A DNA stretch of 64,000 nt from Alligator mississippiensis (lineage: Eukaryota; Chordata; Crocodylia; Alligatoridae), in assembly GCF_030867095.1 (NCBI RefSeq), contig NC_081830.1, positions 36,501,832-36,565,831 of the forward strand, in the 5' to 3' direction. The translations under genes were made by a program, and so were the position numbers. The notes beneath the pieces were generated by a model. That model made no database searches. It had not been told where the DNA came from and saw nothing but the letters and a program-made list of their open reading frames with translations. Positions 12,861-24,399 of this stretch are shown in pieces (the stretch's first letter is position 1; each line of letters opens with the position of its first letter).

Positions 12861-14945
12861 TCCAACCGTTGCGCGCATCCTGGCCAGCCCTTCTTTCTTG
12901 GTCCCTGGCCGGGGGCCCGGGTTGCCCGGTGCCCCTGGCTTCCTGGGCTGGGCGCTGCTAGGCAGGCAGGCAGGCGCGTGTGCTGCAGGCTCCCCGCCCC
13001 AGCCCTGGAGCACCGGGCAGGGGCAGGGGCAGGGGAGCCCTTGCCCGAGGCGCGTGGGCCTGTGTGGAGGGGAGCAGGCGGGGGAGCTTGGGGGAGTGCT
13101 GCGCCCCCAGCCCGTGGGGGCGGGCCTGGCGCTGGTGCTGGTGCTGGTGCCGGGCGGGCTGGGGGTGCCGAGGCGGCAGCGTGCGAGCCCAAGCACATCA
13201 CAATTGCCCTTTACCGTCTGGGGCCGTAGGTGCGCCTTGCCCAGGCTCCTGCGTCGCCCCGTGGCAGGGAGCGGACGCTGAAGGGCCGAGGGGCCTGCGG
13301 AGAAGCAGGGGGGGGTTCCGCTGCCGCTCTCTCCCCTGCCGCCGGCAGCGGCGAAGGTCTCGGCCGTTGTCCTTGGGAGGCTGCGCGCCTATCTGCCGCG
13401 CCGAATGGCCGCCGGCGGCCCTTTCCAGCGAGAATCCGAGCGAGCCCTTTGTGAGCCCGGCTGAGTGGTCAGGTTGCGCGGCGTGTGGTGGCAGGACGTT
13501 CCGCGCGTGAGCGGCACGGCACGGCCTGGGGTAAAAGAGCTGCCTGGGGGCCGTTTGCAACTTCCCAGCTGCGGGGTTCACGCCATGAGCCCTGGCCCGT
13601 GTCTCGTGCGAGACGGGAAATGGGGAATCCCCACCGAGTCCTCTCTTTGCCGCTCGCTCGGGAGTTTGGAAACCCTCAGCACGTCCCGCCTCCGGCGTCT
13701 CTTTTCTGGAGGGAAAAGGCCTGGCCTCGGGAGCCTCTCCTCCCGCGGGGGACCCTCCGTGCCGCTCCTCCGCCCGGCTGCCCTTCTCTGTGCCCGCTCC
13801 GTGTGTGCCGCGGGAGGTGTGGGGGCCGGAGCGGGGCCCAGCTTGCCAGGCGTGGACGCAGCGTGGATGCAGGAGGGGGCGCCGTGGTCCTTTCGGTTGC
13901 CAGACCCTTGCGCAGGTGGCCCCGGTCCGCCTTGGCCGTGACCCCGGGGCACATTTTTCTGTGGCCGGCACTTCTGGCCAGCTCGCTACTCGCCCCCTTT
14001 CCCAGGTCCCGTTCGCCTCTGTTAGAGAGCACGGGGTCCGGCACGGGCCCCTGGCGCACCCCGCCGCTTGCTTCTCTCTGTCCTGATAAGGGCCCGTTTC
14101 CGCTCCCTCCCAGCTTCCGATCCGCAAGTGGACGTTCCCGCCACTCCCCGGACTGCCTGGCATAGTGACGAGCCCCGGGTGGGGGACCTTGTCGGAGGCT
14201 TGGCGGAAGGAAGCGGGAGACGGCCGTTGGCAAGCGGGCCGCCCCGATCCACCTGCTGAATGACACTCTCCGAGCACTCCAGGCAGCCGGCGAGGCGCGG
14301 TTTCCCTGGGGCAGAGCCGCGTTGCTTGCTCCCCGGCAGTCGGTGTTCAGGCAGGCGCCGAGCGGTTCTGTATTGGACGCCTGTTTCTCCCGGTTTGCCG
14401 GGAGCAGAAGATAGGCCGCCTGGCCCGTGGTGCCCTGCATCCCCTCTGGAGCCTGTGCTCGGGTGCTGGCAGCCCACCAGGGCTCGGGGACCCGGGCGGT
14501 TTTCGGCGGGGGCTTGCGTGCTGCGGTTAGGAGCGCGGCCATTTCCGTGCGGGTGTTGGTGGAGCGTGGCAGGGGATTTGCCCAAGCTGGGGATGTCTTT
14601 TCCTGGTCGTGGCTTAGGATTGGGTGCGGTGGTGGGGGCAGGCTGTGTGCATGGCCAGGAGGGGAGAGGAGGGGCCTGGGTGGGGGGGTAGGGTGCTGGA
14701 GCAGGGAGGTGGGAGGCCGGCAGCAGGCTGGAGTTGGGGGAGGCGGGCTGGGGTCTGGCGGTATGCGCCCAGGGCGGACAGGGGCGGTAGGCCATGGGTG
14801 CACGCGGGTTGGTGTTGGGCGCACGTGTGAGGGGAGGGGCAGGCTGTGTGCGCGCGCGGGGAGGTGGGGCGGGCCGGGAGCAGGCGTGCGGGGTGGGGGT
14901 GGGGTGTACGCCGGCCTGAAAAGGGCCGGGCGAGGCAGGGCTGGC
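12861..14945 (+). repeat. GC-rich spacer between the two 5S copies
   Basis: This block of about 2.1 kb is strikingly GC- and CpG-rich compared with everything around it. Its first 50 bases are homologous to those after 5S copy 2. Its later part (about 13,910-14,460) matches 15,125-15,630, which is antisense CR1. Long open frames occur on both strands, but they are proline/glycine/arginine-rich translations expected of GC-rich DNA and overlap in several frames, so I do not call genes. With the 5S copies it forms a repeat unit of about 2.2 kb. Confidence 0.75.
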
Positions 14946-15066
14946 GCCTACGGCCATACCACCCTGAACATGCCCAATCTCATCTGATTTCAGAAACTAA
15001 GCTGGTTTGGGCCCGGTTAGTACCTGGATGGGAGACTGCCCGGGAATACTGGGTGCTGTAGGCTTT
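14946..15066 (+). pseudogene. 5S rRNA-derived sequence, copy 2
   Basis: It runs from GCCTACGGCCATACCACC to GCTGTAGGCTTTT, the exact 121 bases of 5S rRNA plus a terminator-like T run. I count about 14 differences from the vertebrate 5S that I remember, most of them C-to-T or G-to-A at former CpG sites. The internal promoter (box A, intermediate element, box C) is largely recognisable, with changes in box A. It could still bind TFIIIA or be transcribed weakly, but it is most likely a pseudogene. Confidence 0.88.
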
Positions 15067-15124
15067 TGCTGTTGTGCACAGCCTGGCCAGTCTTTTTTTT
15101 TGGTTCATGCTTGCCCAAGTGCCC

Positions 15125-16005
15125 CCAGTCTGCCTTGGTCATGACCATGGCACGCAACTTTCTGTCAGCAGCACGTGTGACCAGCTCGCTACTTGCCCCC
15201 TTTCCAGATCACTTTTGCCTGTGCTAAAGAGCACGGCCCTGCTCCCCCTGGGGGACCCTGCTGCTCGCTTCTTTCCATCCTGAAAAAGAACCATTTCTGC
15301 TCCTTCTTTGCTTTGGGCCCTGAAGCCAGCTTCTGAACCGCAAGTGGACATTGCCGGTGCTCCCCTGACTGCCTCGCTCAGTGATGAACCCCAAGTCAGG
15401 GACCTTATCAGAGGCTTTGTGGAAGTCCAGGCAGCCAGTGGCAAGCGGACCACCCTGATCCCCCTGCTTAATGACACCTTCCAAGCACTCCAATAGGCCG
15501 GCGAGGTGCGGTTTCCCTCGGGCAGAGCCAAATGGTTCTTTTTTGGATGATTGTTTCTCTCTGTTTGCCCAGTACTGAAGTTAAGCTGACTGTCCTGTAG
15601 TTTCCTGCATCCCCTGTGGAGCCTTTTTTAAATATGGGAATCACGTTGACGGCCCTCCAGTCCTCTGGTACCAAGGCTGTTTGTAATAATAAGTTGTATG
15701 CTAGTTAGTAGCTCAGCAATTTCCACTCTCACCTTTTTAGGGCCCTGGGGTAAATGCCATCAGGTGCTGGTGATTTGCTACTGTTTCATTTATCAATGTC
15801 CTCTACAACATAATCTATCGAAACCTCAGTTAGGGTCAGCTCCACTCCCTAGAGAGGAGTGGATCTGGTGAGGGAATCTCCCGAATATCCTCCCAGGGAA
15901 GGCAAATGCAAAGAACTCATTGAGTTTCTCAGCAATGGCCCTGTCATCCATTAGCACCGCTTTTCCACCCTGATCGCCCAGGCCACATGTACACCTGCCA
16001 GGGGT
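15125..16005 (-). mobile_element. CR1 LINE fragment following 5S copy 2
   Basis: On the minus strand, 15,674-15,468 reads VPEDWRAVNVIPIFKKGSTG, the conserved CR1 reverse transcriptase N-terminal region. Sequence continues both ways with CR1 linker and palm remnants. The 15,125-15,630 portion is repeated in GC-richer form at about 13,910-14,460. The orientation is opposite to the 5S copy. Confidence 0.75.
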
Positions 16006-16019
16006 TTAGTTCTCCCTAC

Positions 16020-16085
16020 ATTGAAACAGTGGGTTTTTAATCAGTGGGCTTTTAATTGTGCCGATTAAAAACCCACCATTTCAAT
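16020..16085. repeat. Short fold-back (hairpin) element
   Basis: The left arm 'ttgaaacagtgggttttt' pairs with the right arm 'aaaaacccaccatttcaa' across a loop of about 25 bases. It resembles the end-to-end hairpin of a short MITE. It sits immediately after the CR1 fragment. Confidence 0.5.
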
Positions 16086-16139
16086 TTAGGGACCTCCATC
16101 ATCATGGTGGAAGTACTGGCCCCATCAGCTCACGCCCCC

Positions 16140-16600
16140 CACTACCTCTGCCGTGGAGCAGGCAGGCTCTGCCAAAGGAAAAAGAACAAAAAAACAGTGA
16201 GGGGCCCAATCCTTTTTTTTCCTGTAGCCTGCCCACGGCTCCCGCAGTCATGGGGGTGAGCTGCCAGCAATCCCTGAGCGGCAGGGGACTCCTGTGCTTC
16301 CCTCTGTGGCAGCACCACTCCCTGTGTGGCACCGCTTGCTAGCATCCTGCCCAGGCAGTCCTGGCACCACCACCACAAAGAGAAACACCAGCCCCGAACC
16401 CCACAGCTCAGGGGCTGCACAGCCGGGTGTCAGCACACATGGGCAGGCTCCACTGGGGAAAAACAAAAAAGTGACAGGGGGCCTGATCCTTTTTGTCTCC
16501 CTGAGCCTGCCTTTGTCTCCCACAGCAGGGGGGTAAGCTGCCCGTGAGTCGTGTAGCCCCCTTGCCACTTCCTTTTTTTTTTCTCAGCAGAGCATGAGCT
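16140..16600. repeat. Imperfect direct repeat, about 280 bp apart
   Basis: A block around 16,150-16,270 recurs around 16,430-16,540. Both read roughly 'ggcaggctc', an A-rich run, 'gggccc/gcctgatcctttt', then a 'gtagcctgcc'-like tail. Two diverged units of a local tandem duplication are the simplest reading. No gene is seen. Confidence 0.45.
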
Positions 16601-16839
16601 GCCACCCGGGCAGGGTGCTAGCTGCGCAGGTGCAGCCCCAGCTCACAGACAGCACCCACCGGATCTAATGGTACACAGGGAGCTGGAAGCTTGGGTGTGC
16701 TCAGGGAAGCTCAGGCTTGGCTTTCTCATGTCTGTGGAAGCAACGAAGGGCTGGCTGCGCTGCGTGCAACAGCAAAAGGACATGTTACCAGGATAAGCCT
16801 TCTACCTAGCAAGCAAGATTTAGCTTCCAGCATAAATGT

Positions 16840-17460
16840 AGCTGCGCTCCTTACCCATATCCTTGATACCCACATAGACCTTGACCCACCAGCTTCTCCC
16901 CAACCCTCCTTAGCACCTTATGTACACAGCCTGTGAGGTCCACTACCTTTGCACCCGGTAGGTAAGTCACCATGTGGTCCTCTCGGATGTCACAAACCCA
17001 GCTATCTATATGCCTGATAATCAAATCTCCCGCTACCACCACCTGCCCCTTCTGTCCTGTGGGGTTCCCTCCCTTGGAGGAGTATCCTATGTGCCAGAAG
17101 ACACTGTACCATCAGCTGGAAGGTGGGTCCCATCTAAAGGATAGTTTCCCTCCGTCCCTGCTTGATGCCCTCCATCCCCATGGCTCTCAGTCCCCTCAGC
17201 AGCATGGGAGCTGCTACAATGAAGGTGGGACTGCTCTACAACACCCCTAAAAGCCTCATCTATGAACCTCGCTGCCTCCCTTAGCGGCTCCGGTTCTACC
17301 AGCCTAGCCACAAGGGGATATATTCATTCTCGCAGCACCAGGAGTTCCCTGCACCAATTGCACACATGAAACCTGTCCCTGGGGCAGGTAATCGTACATG
17401 CTGCACTCAGTGCAATAAGCTGGGGACCCCCGACCCTGTTGCTTCTGATCATGGGGGGGG
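16840..17460 (-). mobile_element. CR1-type ORF1 relic
   Basis: Minus-strand translations give GDLIIRHIDSWVCDIREDHM and LPGAKVVDLTGCVHKVLRRV, the SGNH-esterase-like domain of CR1-family ORF1. Upstream, ARLVEPEPLREAARFIDEAF and a cysteine-containing segment near 17,400 are also typical of ORF1. The normal catalytic GDS reads GDL. The piece is in several frames and dead. It belongs to a different CR1 subfamily from the element at 57.8 kb. Confidence 0.65.
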
Positions 17461-18427
17461 CTTGAAACTGGCTTATCTTCTCTTCCACCCCACAGGTCTA
17501 GGGGTCTCCTGCGGGGGTTGGACTTTCTCAAACCGTCTTGTTTGGCTGACAGTGTGGGGAGGGGAGGGGCTGAAATCTGGCTTTTTTTCAGTCTTGGGGG
17601 CTCAAACCTGCCATTGGGAGGGGTGGGGTGCCTAGAACTGGGAGGTGAAGGGGCAGGGGTGGGGCACCAGAAAAGGAAATGGTGGCAGCCCAGTGTTCAA
17701 GAGAGGAGTGGAAGTCGAGCGGCCATCAAGGTACCTTAAGAATAGAGGACAGGTCCTCCCAAGGCTGGGGGCGCACAGCAAGCTCCCGCAGGTGGCAGGG
17801 GCATGGCAGCGGCAAGTAGGGAGCTCCCACAGGTAGCCGCAGTGGTGTCGGCAGCCAGGGCGGGCAGAGCAGGGAGCTCCCACAAGCAGCCAAGGCAGTG
17901 GCCGGGAGGGGGGGAGGGGGGGGGAGTGCTTTGCCACCAAGCACTGAAAAACAGAAGACATAAAGGCGTCCAACAGAAGACCAGAAAACTGGACTGTCCT
18001 CTATAAAACCGGATGAATGACCACCCTAAGTGGGAGGGTCAGGGATCAGAGGAGAGGGCTGGAAAGTGTGTACTGGGTGGGAAGCCTTGAAACAGACTTC
18101 TCTTGGGGAGAAGCGGCAGCCAGGCTCTTAACAGGGGACCCTGCTCTGTTACTGAGAGTGAGAAATGTGCATCTGTGCTGAGTGAGGAAGGGACACAGGT
18201 GAGTGGGAGCTGTGACCAGGCCCAGGAAGACCCAAGGTGGGAGAAGCCAGCAGAGCAGAGCAAAAGCTTAGGGAAAGCTTAGCGAAAGGCACCACAGCTG
18301 CATTTGATTGCATTTGGGTTTGGCTTTAAGTTTGCTGCTTAAGCTGGGAAGAAAGGAATGAGGCTGAAGGGTTCTTGATTCCTGGTTCCTTTTCAAAGTT
18401 ACTGTTTACAAAATTAGAGGCTATTAG
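17461..18427. other. Gene-free GC-rich stretch
   Basis: It is rich in G on the plus strand, with short repeated words ('gggagctcccacagg' and similar near 17,780-17,890). No domain or named repeat was recognised. It lies between the CR1 ORF1 relic and an LTR-like repeat. Confidence 0.35.
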
Positions 18428-20004
18428 TGTAGCCCGGGTGTACATGGCTTTGTACTCCCCTCTCCAATTGAGGGAATTATTGGCAAGGTAGTGTGCTGCG
18501 GAGGGACACAACAGCCCAGCAGCCACCTCCATTCCCTATAGAGTCAGGCCCAGTTAATCAATTACTTAACTATATATGCATTTATTATTACAACAAAACT
18601 ATTAAAGGGTAAGGACATAAATTATACACACAAACATACATACACACACACATATATATGTATATGCACACATATACATACACGCATACATATATACACA
18701 TATATACATATACATATATACACACATATACACATATACACATACGCATACATATATACATATATGCACACACATATATATCTACATATATACACACACA
18801 CATATATATATCTACATATATATATACACACACATTTACAAAACAATAAACCTTATATGTATAAGTACACACAACCAATTATTATTTAAAAATACAGATG
18901 AACAATAGAACAACCTAGAACAAAGGATATTGATCAGGCAACCTTATAACTATTAATATACAAGCTATTGCTTCAACTTATTCACATAAACCGTAAGGCA
19001 CAGTCTACAAATATAACCAACAATCCTTAGATTATCTGGGTGTCCTCCAGGGCAGGGGCCCCACTCCCAAGGCACCATTACAGGAAAGGAGGTGGGGGGA
19101 AAGAAAAAGGAGAGGAAGACCCCAAAGACTCCTAAGCTCCCCACTATCACCCAGGAGCGGCCCCAACCCTGGGGGGTCCTTCCCCTCTTGGGACCCTCTC
19201 TCCGGGGTAACTTACTACTCCAGTCCCAGAGGGTTGCCTCCCATTCTCCAGGTCAAGCTCTGTTCATCTGACTCTGCTGCCACCAGCCTGACTTAGGGCC
19301 ACATGCACCACTGCGTGTACTGGGCACTTGGCCTTGTGCTAGGGGTTGGAGGACCAGACAGCCTTGTGCAGCACCGGGCTTGGTCTGATCCCGGACCTTC
19401 TGGGCAGTGTCGTCTGCCCTGAGCTGCTGTCCCAAGCCACCTCGAGCGGCTCCCAGGGTCTCTCACCCTCTGTGCAGCGCCTCCTGCACTGAGCTCCCAG
19501 CCTCGTGCTGGGGGTTGTGGACCTGAGCTGCTCAAGGGGCTCCAAAGATCCTGCTCCATGCACCAGCCTGTGCTCCATGTCTCTGGCCACATGCCAGAGG
19601 TTGCAGACCCGAGCCGCCTAACGCAGCTCCCAGGGCCTGAACGCTGTGCACTGTGCTGTGCACCAAGAGCCTAACCGCTGGAGCCATCCATCACTCCCCA
19701 CTGATAGAAGTCTTCAGGGAGCCTTCCTGGGCTACTGCTGTGCAGCTCTTCTCAGCTCTTCTAACCCCACTCTTCTCTGTCCCTGAAGCATCTCCCTCGT
19801 GCTGCCCGCACAGCTCGGTCGTCCAGACCTGACAGTTTGCAGTCTTCAATCAGGTCCAGGAGAGCTGTTCTCCCCCTCCCCTCAGGAAAGGGGTGCAACT
19901 TTATTTCTCTTGCTGCCTCCTGATGGGCTCCACCAATCAAAACAGCAGGATCTCAAGCCTGGGCCTCAACCCAAGCTCTGAAACACAAGCCTGCTAAATT
20001 AGCA
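18428..20004. mobile_element. LTR-like repeat, family member 1
   Basis: It opens TGTAGCCCGGGTGTACATGG and shares its first 150 bases, including 'ccctatagagtcaggccca', with the repeat at 62,216; the shorter repeat at 20,491 shares its opening. A long CA/TA microsatellite (18,630-18,840) lies inside. From about 19,270 to 19,640 there are diverged tandem subunits of roughly 110 bp, which also match 63,040-63,240. The TG start and multi-copy nature suggest an LTR of a fossil retroelement, but no coding part was seen and the right end is approximate. Confidence 0.5.
18630..18845 (+). repeat. (CA)/(TA) dinucleotide microsatellite
   Basis: There are about 215 bases of mixed CACA and TATA words. The apparent open frames on both strands here (Tyr/Ile/Cys/Val-rich) are products of the repeat and not genes. 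Confidence 0.9.
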
Positions 20005-20490
20005 TGTCTAATTCATTGCTAAAGAGTCAGATTTTCATCAAAAATGTGTTTTTATGCTCATTTTTATTAGACTAATAAAACTGTAATATAATATAGCAAA
20101 TATTATAATAAGGGACTGAGATTAGGCTGGGATTATGGGGCAAAATCCACAATGGGTCACCCCAAACCACACACGTCCTCCACCAGGGGACTCCCCTGGC
20201 CCTACCCAACCCAGAGCTTGGTTTTCAAGTGCCATCCTCCCACCTGTCAGCCCCCTGTGCCTGCATGTTAAGTACATGGTGTTGAATATGTGCCGACTTG
20301 GTCCATTTTCCTTATTGGCTTTTCTCATTTAATACAGAATGGTCTTCTCAGACAGAAATTTTGGCCAGCATGAGTGATTTTTGGACAAGCACTTCTCACA
20401 TCTTTAAGCAATGAATATGTAATCTTATCTATCCATTTAGAGTGATTTTCTTCTACTTTGTGCAAATACAGTTTTAACATAAAATATTGA

Positions 20491-21044
20491 TGTAACCCAG
20501 GTGGTACTCCAAGAGGTACCCCCTCTCCAATTGAAGGGATCAAAGCAGGTGCACAAGTGCTGAGCCCCGGCCTCATGACGAGCTGCCTGGCCTCTTATTA
20601 GAGGAGCTGGAAGCAGAGCTGGGAACCTCTCAGGTCGCTGCTCAGATCCTTGCTGGAGCTGGGGAGCCTCTCCTGCTGGCCGCAGCCTCTTGTAGGGGAT
20701 CCTGGAGCCCAGCGGGAGCCTCTCCTGCCGGCCGCACGCCGCGCTGCTGAGGGTCCCACTGCTGCCTGCAGGTCCCACTCCTTCAGGTGCTTCCTGGGGC
20801 AACTGCTCCCACCCTGCTGGCCCAGCTCTTTGAAACTCCTTCCTTGTGGTCCCTCACTGGTCTCCCCTCACTCAGCTGTGCTGCCCCTTTTATCCCCCTC
20901 CAGGTGACCCAAGGGGCCAATCAGGGGACACAGAGGGTGAGTCTCTGGGGCCTGATTGGTGAGGAAAGGGAATCCCAAGTCCTCCAATCATCTTTTGCCC
21001 CTTCAAAACCCCTGGGCTAAATCACTGCCAGCTAGCCCATCACA
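20491..21044. mobile_element. LTR-like repeat, family member 2
   Basis: This block of about 554 bp starts TGTAACCCAGGTGG, shares 'ccccctctccaattg' with members 1 and 3, and ends in CATCACA. Flanking TTGA and CTGA differ by one base, compatible with an old 4-bp target duplication. It is a solo-LTR-like fossil without coding sequence. Confidence 0.5.
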
Positions 21045-21985
21045 CTGATAATTAAGTTAAAGATATTTAAGTATGTGCCCACCACACATTTGCAGTTCCT
21101 GATGTCAGTCAGTTCCTTATTCTTCCTTCAGATATTTTGGATTAGAGCATGCAGTTTCCAACCCAGAACTGCACCGCACTGGCACATGTCATGTCTGGTT
21201 CAGGACATACACAATCCCTCCTCTCTATTCCTCCTGCCTTCCCCCCTTACCCTACTGCTGCTTTGCCCAGGGGCAGGGAAAGCTCCTGAGCCATTCCTGC
21301 CCACTCCAGCCAGGCTGTACAATGGCCAGGCTCAGCTGGGGATAGCAGCTGTGGAGGTGGTGTGGGAGGAATTTCCCCTTCCTGCACCTGCTCCTGGGGG
21401 ACCGGGCACAGGGAGAAACCCACCCGTTTGCCACCACTGCTGCTGCCATCCCCAGCTGAGCCCAGCCCACAAGCAGCCTGCTCTTGTAGCTGGTATTGGA
21501 TCAGAGCAGTCAGTGGCATTCATCCTGCATGGGGTAATGTACTGCACTGATCTTCTTGGGGCTGAGAGAACCACAGATTGGGGTGATTACCATTTATTCC
21601 TTTGACCCAATCATGGAGTAAAAACTCTGTTAAAGACCTGAATTAACATTCCTTCCCTGGAAATGTAATCAGCCTTTGTTGTTATAAGGACACCAGTGAG
21701 GTGATTTTCCTGAGGCCTCTGCTACATATTACAGCTATTAAGTTAGTGCTTGGAAATATGTGACAACTCTATAGCTGGTTTTTATTCAGCTTTAATTCAA
21801 ACATGTGGCAGGACCAAGTTCCAACAGAACTTGTGCAGGTTTTATATGGACAATGTTTGTAGTAGGGTGCCATCTAAAGATGGGAGTCAAACAAAGAAAA
21901 TAACTTGGAATTCAAATAAAGCAGATAAAATGTTATATTGAATGTCAGTAGTGTAATAATGATGATGTAGCCATGATGGTGCAGA
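21045..21985. other. Gene-free stretch
   Basis: Open frames (for example 21,075-21,605 plus strand) have no recognisable domain and overlap frames on the other strand. No repeat was identified. Confidence 0.35.
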
Positions 21986-23229
21986 AATTATGAGAGGCAA
22001 GGATTTCTTTGGGTGAGATCTTTTATTGGACCAACTATGTAGTTGGGATAAAGTTAGACAAGCAGCTTTTGAATGCAAAACTTTTCTTCATCAGAGGGAG
22101 GCGGGCACAGCATAAGTGAAAAAACAGTAGAGGAAGGAGGGTGAAAGAAATCCCCATGAGTAGCAGGTACGCAATTAACAGAAGAAAATAAGCTGATCCC
22201 TGGGAGATCAAGCCCTCTAAAAGAGAGGAGGGTCATTCTCGCCTTTCCTGTGCTGGAAAAAAAATCAGAAATTGGGTAAAATATAGTGTGCCTTAAAACT
22301 GATATCCATTTTTATCCTTGATTCTTTGTGTCCAAGATTTATGTATCCATTTATGTTCCAAAGTTCACCTTTTTAAAGGTGTTAGGTAGATTAACCGTGA
22401 GCATGAGAATAGTGGGAGGGAATGGTTCTTCTGTGAGAAATGTGCTTCTAGTGGTATGTGTACGTCTCCGTCCTTTATATTTTTTTGTGGTCAAAAAATC
22501 ATTATCGTTCTGGTGTATAGTTGCTGTTTAGTTTCACCCACATAGTTGCCATAAGAGCACTTGGTACATTGGATCAGATATATCAAACTTTGGCGAAGAC
22601 ATGTGTAGGAACCATAGATTCTGATGGTTTCTTTATGGAGGTGTTGACAGTAGTGGTAGTAGAGATGTGCTGACAGGTTAAGCATTTCTTGCCAAGAAAG
22701 GCTGTGTCCCAGTTGATGTCTATTGGGCAGAGGTAAATCTGCTTCTAACGATGAGATGGGCAAGGTTAGGGGGCTGTTTGACAGCCACAAGTGAAGGATC
22801 TTTATCTTTGAGTTTAGGCTATAGTTGTTTGCTGAGTCTTCTCATTGGTTCCACTGTGGGGAGGCAGATGGCCACCAGGGGTGTGCAGTCACAGCGGGGT
22901 TTCTTTTTTGTATTGTAGCAGGTTACTGTGGGGTATTTAGATAGCTGTTTCAGATGTCTGGTCTATTTTTGTACTGGAGTGTCCTTGTTGCATAAAGGCT
23001 GATTTGAGGCTGGTCAGGTGGGCATCATGAGCCTTCTCCTCAGAGAAGATGAGATGGTATCTGGGGGCCTGACTGTAGATTACAGAGTTTTTGGAATGGC
23101 ATAGGTCTTGTGGACGTAGGTAGGGTGCCTTGTGGTTTTCTGTATATAGTGATTTCTGGGTGCCATGCTAGATATGGATTGTGGTATCTAGAAAGTTGAT
23201 GTTAGTGTAGGAGTATTCCAGAGAAAGTT

Positions 23230-23790
23230 TGAGTCATGCCAGGTCTTGGGCAGCCGCATCTGAGGGTCACACAGGGTTGGAAGAAGCAACCAAGTTCCAA
23301 GGGGAGTGTGCCAAGTCCACGTGTAGGGGAGCAGGATACCAGAAGCCAGAAGATTTGTCTGGGCAACCAAATGAGAGATCCAGAGGGTCAGGCAGAGCAT
23401 GGGGTCAGGAAGCCAGCTGCATTCAGTATCAAACCAGAGTTGGGTTAGGGAGCCAGAGGATCAAGCCAAACTCAGGGTGTGTGGGCAAGCCAGGTCAGGT
23501 AGCTAGAAAACACATCAGAGCCAGTAGAGGCACAAGCTGAGGGCAAGGCCGCCTGGATTGAAGATTGGGCCTTGTTGCCTAGACACTTCTTCTGGGTCAG
23601 GGGCTTTTATAGAAAGGGGTAAAGGGTCAGCTGACCCTAGATGGCCACTCTGGTTGCAGGTAGCAGGTGGGTGGCTAGGCCCCGATAGTGGATTCTAGCA
23701 ACCTATCTCCACCCAAAACACTTGGCTGAGGAGATGGTAGGCTGGGATAAGTAGCTGTGCCAGGCATGCCAAGGCAGTTTGATCAAGGGA
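23230..23790. repeat. Unassigned insert in the Penelope-like element
   Basis: This GA-rich block has recurring 'gggtcaggaagccag' and 'gagccagaggatcaagcc'-like words. It replaces Penelope-like sequence and ends near a 'ctatctccacccaaaacacttgg' segment. I do not recognise the family. Confidence 0.4.
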
Positions 23791-23794
23791 TGTT

Positions 23795-24062
23795 AGGGCA
23801 TTTTTACACATGCATGCACCGCAGTGCCGGGTGCTTTGGAAAGTGCCTGGCACTGCAATGCATGCAATTGTGTATGTGGCATAATGCACGTCAGTGCACA
23901 GAAAATGGCAGTGGTCCCCTTTTGAACGAAAGCACATCGAAGGTGTTCAAAAGCACACCGCCACCATTTTCTCCACGCTGATGCACATTTCACCACTTAT
24001 ACAACTGCAAGCAATGCAGTGCAGTGCACGTCAACTCACATGCAGAGTTGCAATATAAAAGA
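23795..24062. mobile_element. Fold-back (MITE-like) element inside the Penelope-like element
   Basis: Two arms of about 110 bases pair around 23,935. 'atggcagtggtcccctttt' with 'gttcaaaagcacaccgcc' and 'gtcagtgcacag' with 'cacgctgatgcac' mark the inverted halves. A fold-back this long points to a palindromic non-autonomous DNA transposon. Confidence 0.6.
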
Positions 24063-24399
24063 CAGAGACATCTGACGCGCCAGATTTCCGGCATGTTACA
24101 GCACGAAAATGTGTGTACAAATGATAGTTGTTAAACCTGTGGTGGTAATCCAACAAGTTAGTCCAGATAATGAAAATATCATCTATGTAATGCAGGTTTA
24201 ATGGTACAGTTGCCGGTAAATTTTTCTCCAGGTGGCCCATGAAGAGTTTGATATATTGAGGGGCCCTATATCTACATGGGCATCTTACAAGACTGATGGG
24301 ACTACACAAGCTCCATTGAGAAAAACTGACAATTCCCTTACCCTACTTCTTGAGAAATGTGGTGGTACTGTAGTGATTACATACCAGAGTAGGACTTGG

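Larger units (their letters stand above)
21986..24310 (-). mobile_element. Penelope-like element, broken and interrupted
   Basis: On the minus strand, 24,195-24,160 reads LHYIDDIFIIWT, the catalytic motif of Penelope-like reverse transcriptases. Downstream at about 22,590-22,530 the frame reads LIYLIQCTKC and GNYVGET, the core of a GIY-YIG endonuclease, in the correct order for this group. The 3' end near 22,090-21,990 carries 'ggtccaataaaagatctcaccc', a word found again in fragments at 32.5, 36.3 and 55.3 kb. Foreign blocks interrupt it at about 23,230-23,790 and 23,795-24,060. It cannot encode a full protein. Confidence 0.8.

Noticed and set aside
13198-14957. Long overlapping open frames of 311-382 codons on the minus strand and up to 226 on the plus strand
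   Set aside because: They occur in several frames of the GC-rich 5S spacer, have low-complexity Pro/Arg/Gly composition, no domain, no splice context, and overlap antisense CR1 homology.
12740-15066. 5S-headed SINE3 element
   Set aside because: The downstream CR1 is in the opposite direction to the 5S and the 5S copies are full-length with terminator-like T runs, which fits an rDNA-type unit better.
12740-15066. Functional 5S rRNA genes
   Set aside because: Roughly 14 and 22 differences in 121 bases, including the internal promoter region, are too many for working 5S genes.
18588-18878. Tyr/Val/Cys-rich open frames
   Set aside because: They translate a CA/TA microsatellite.
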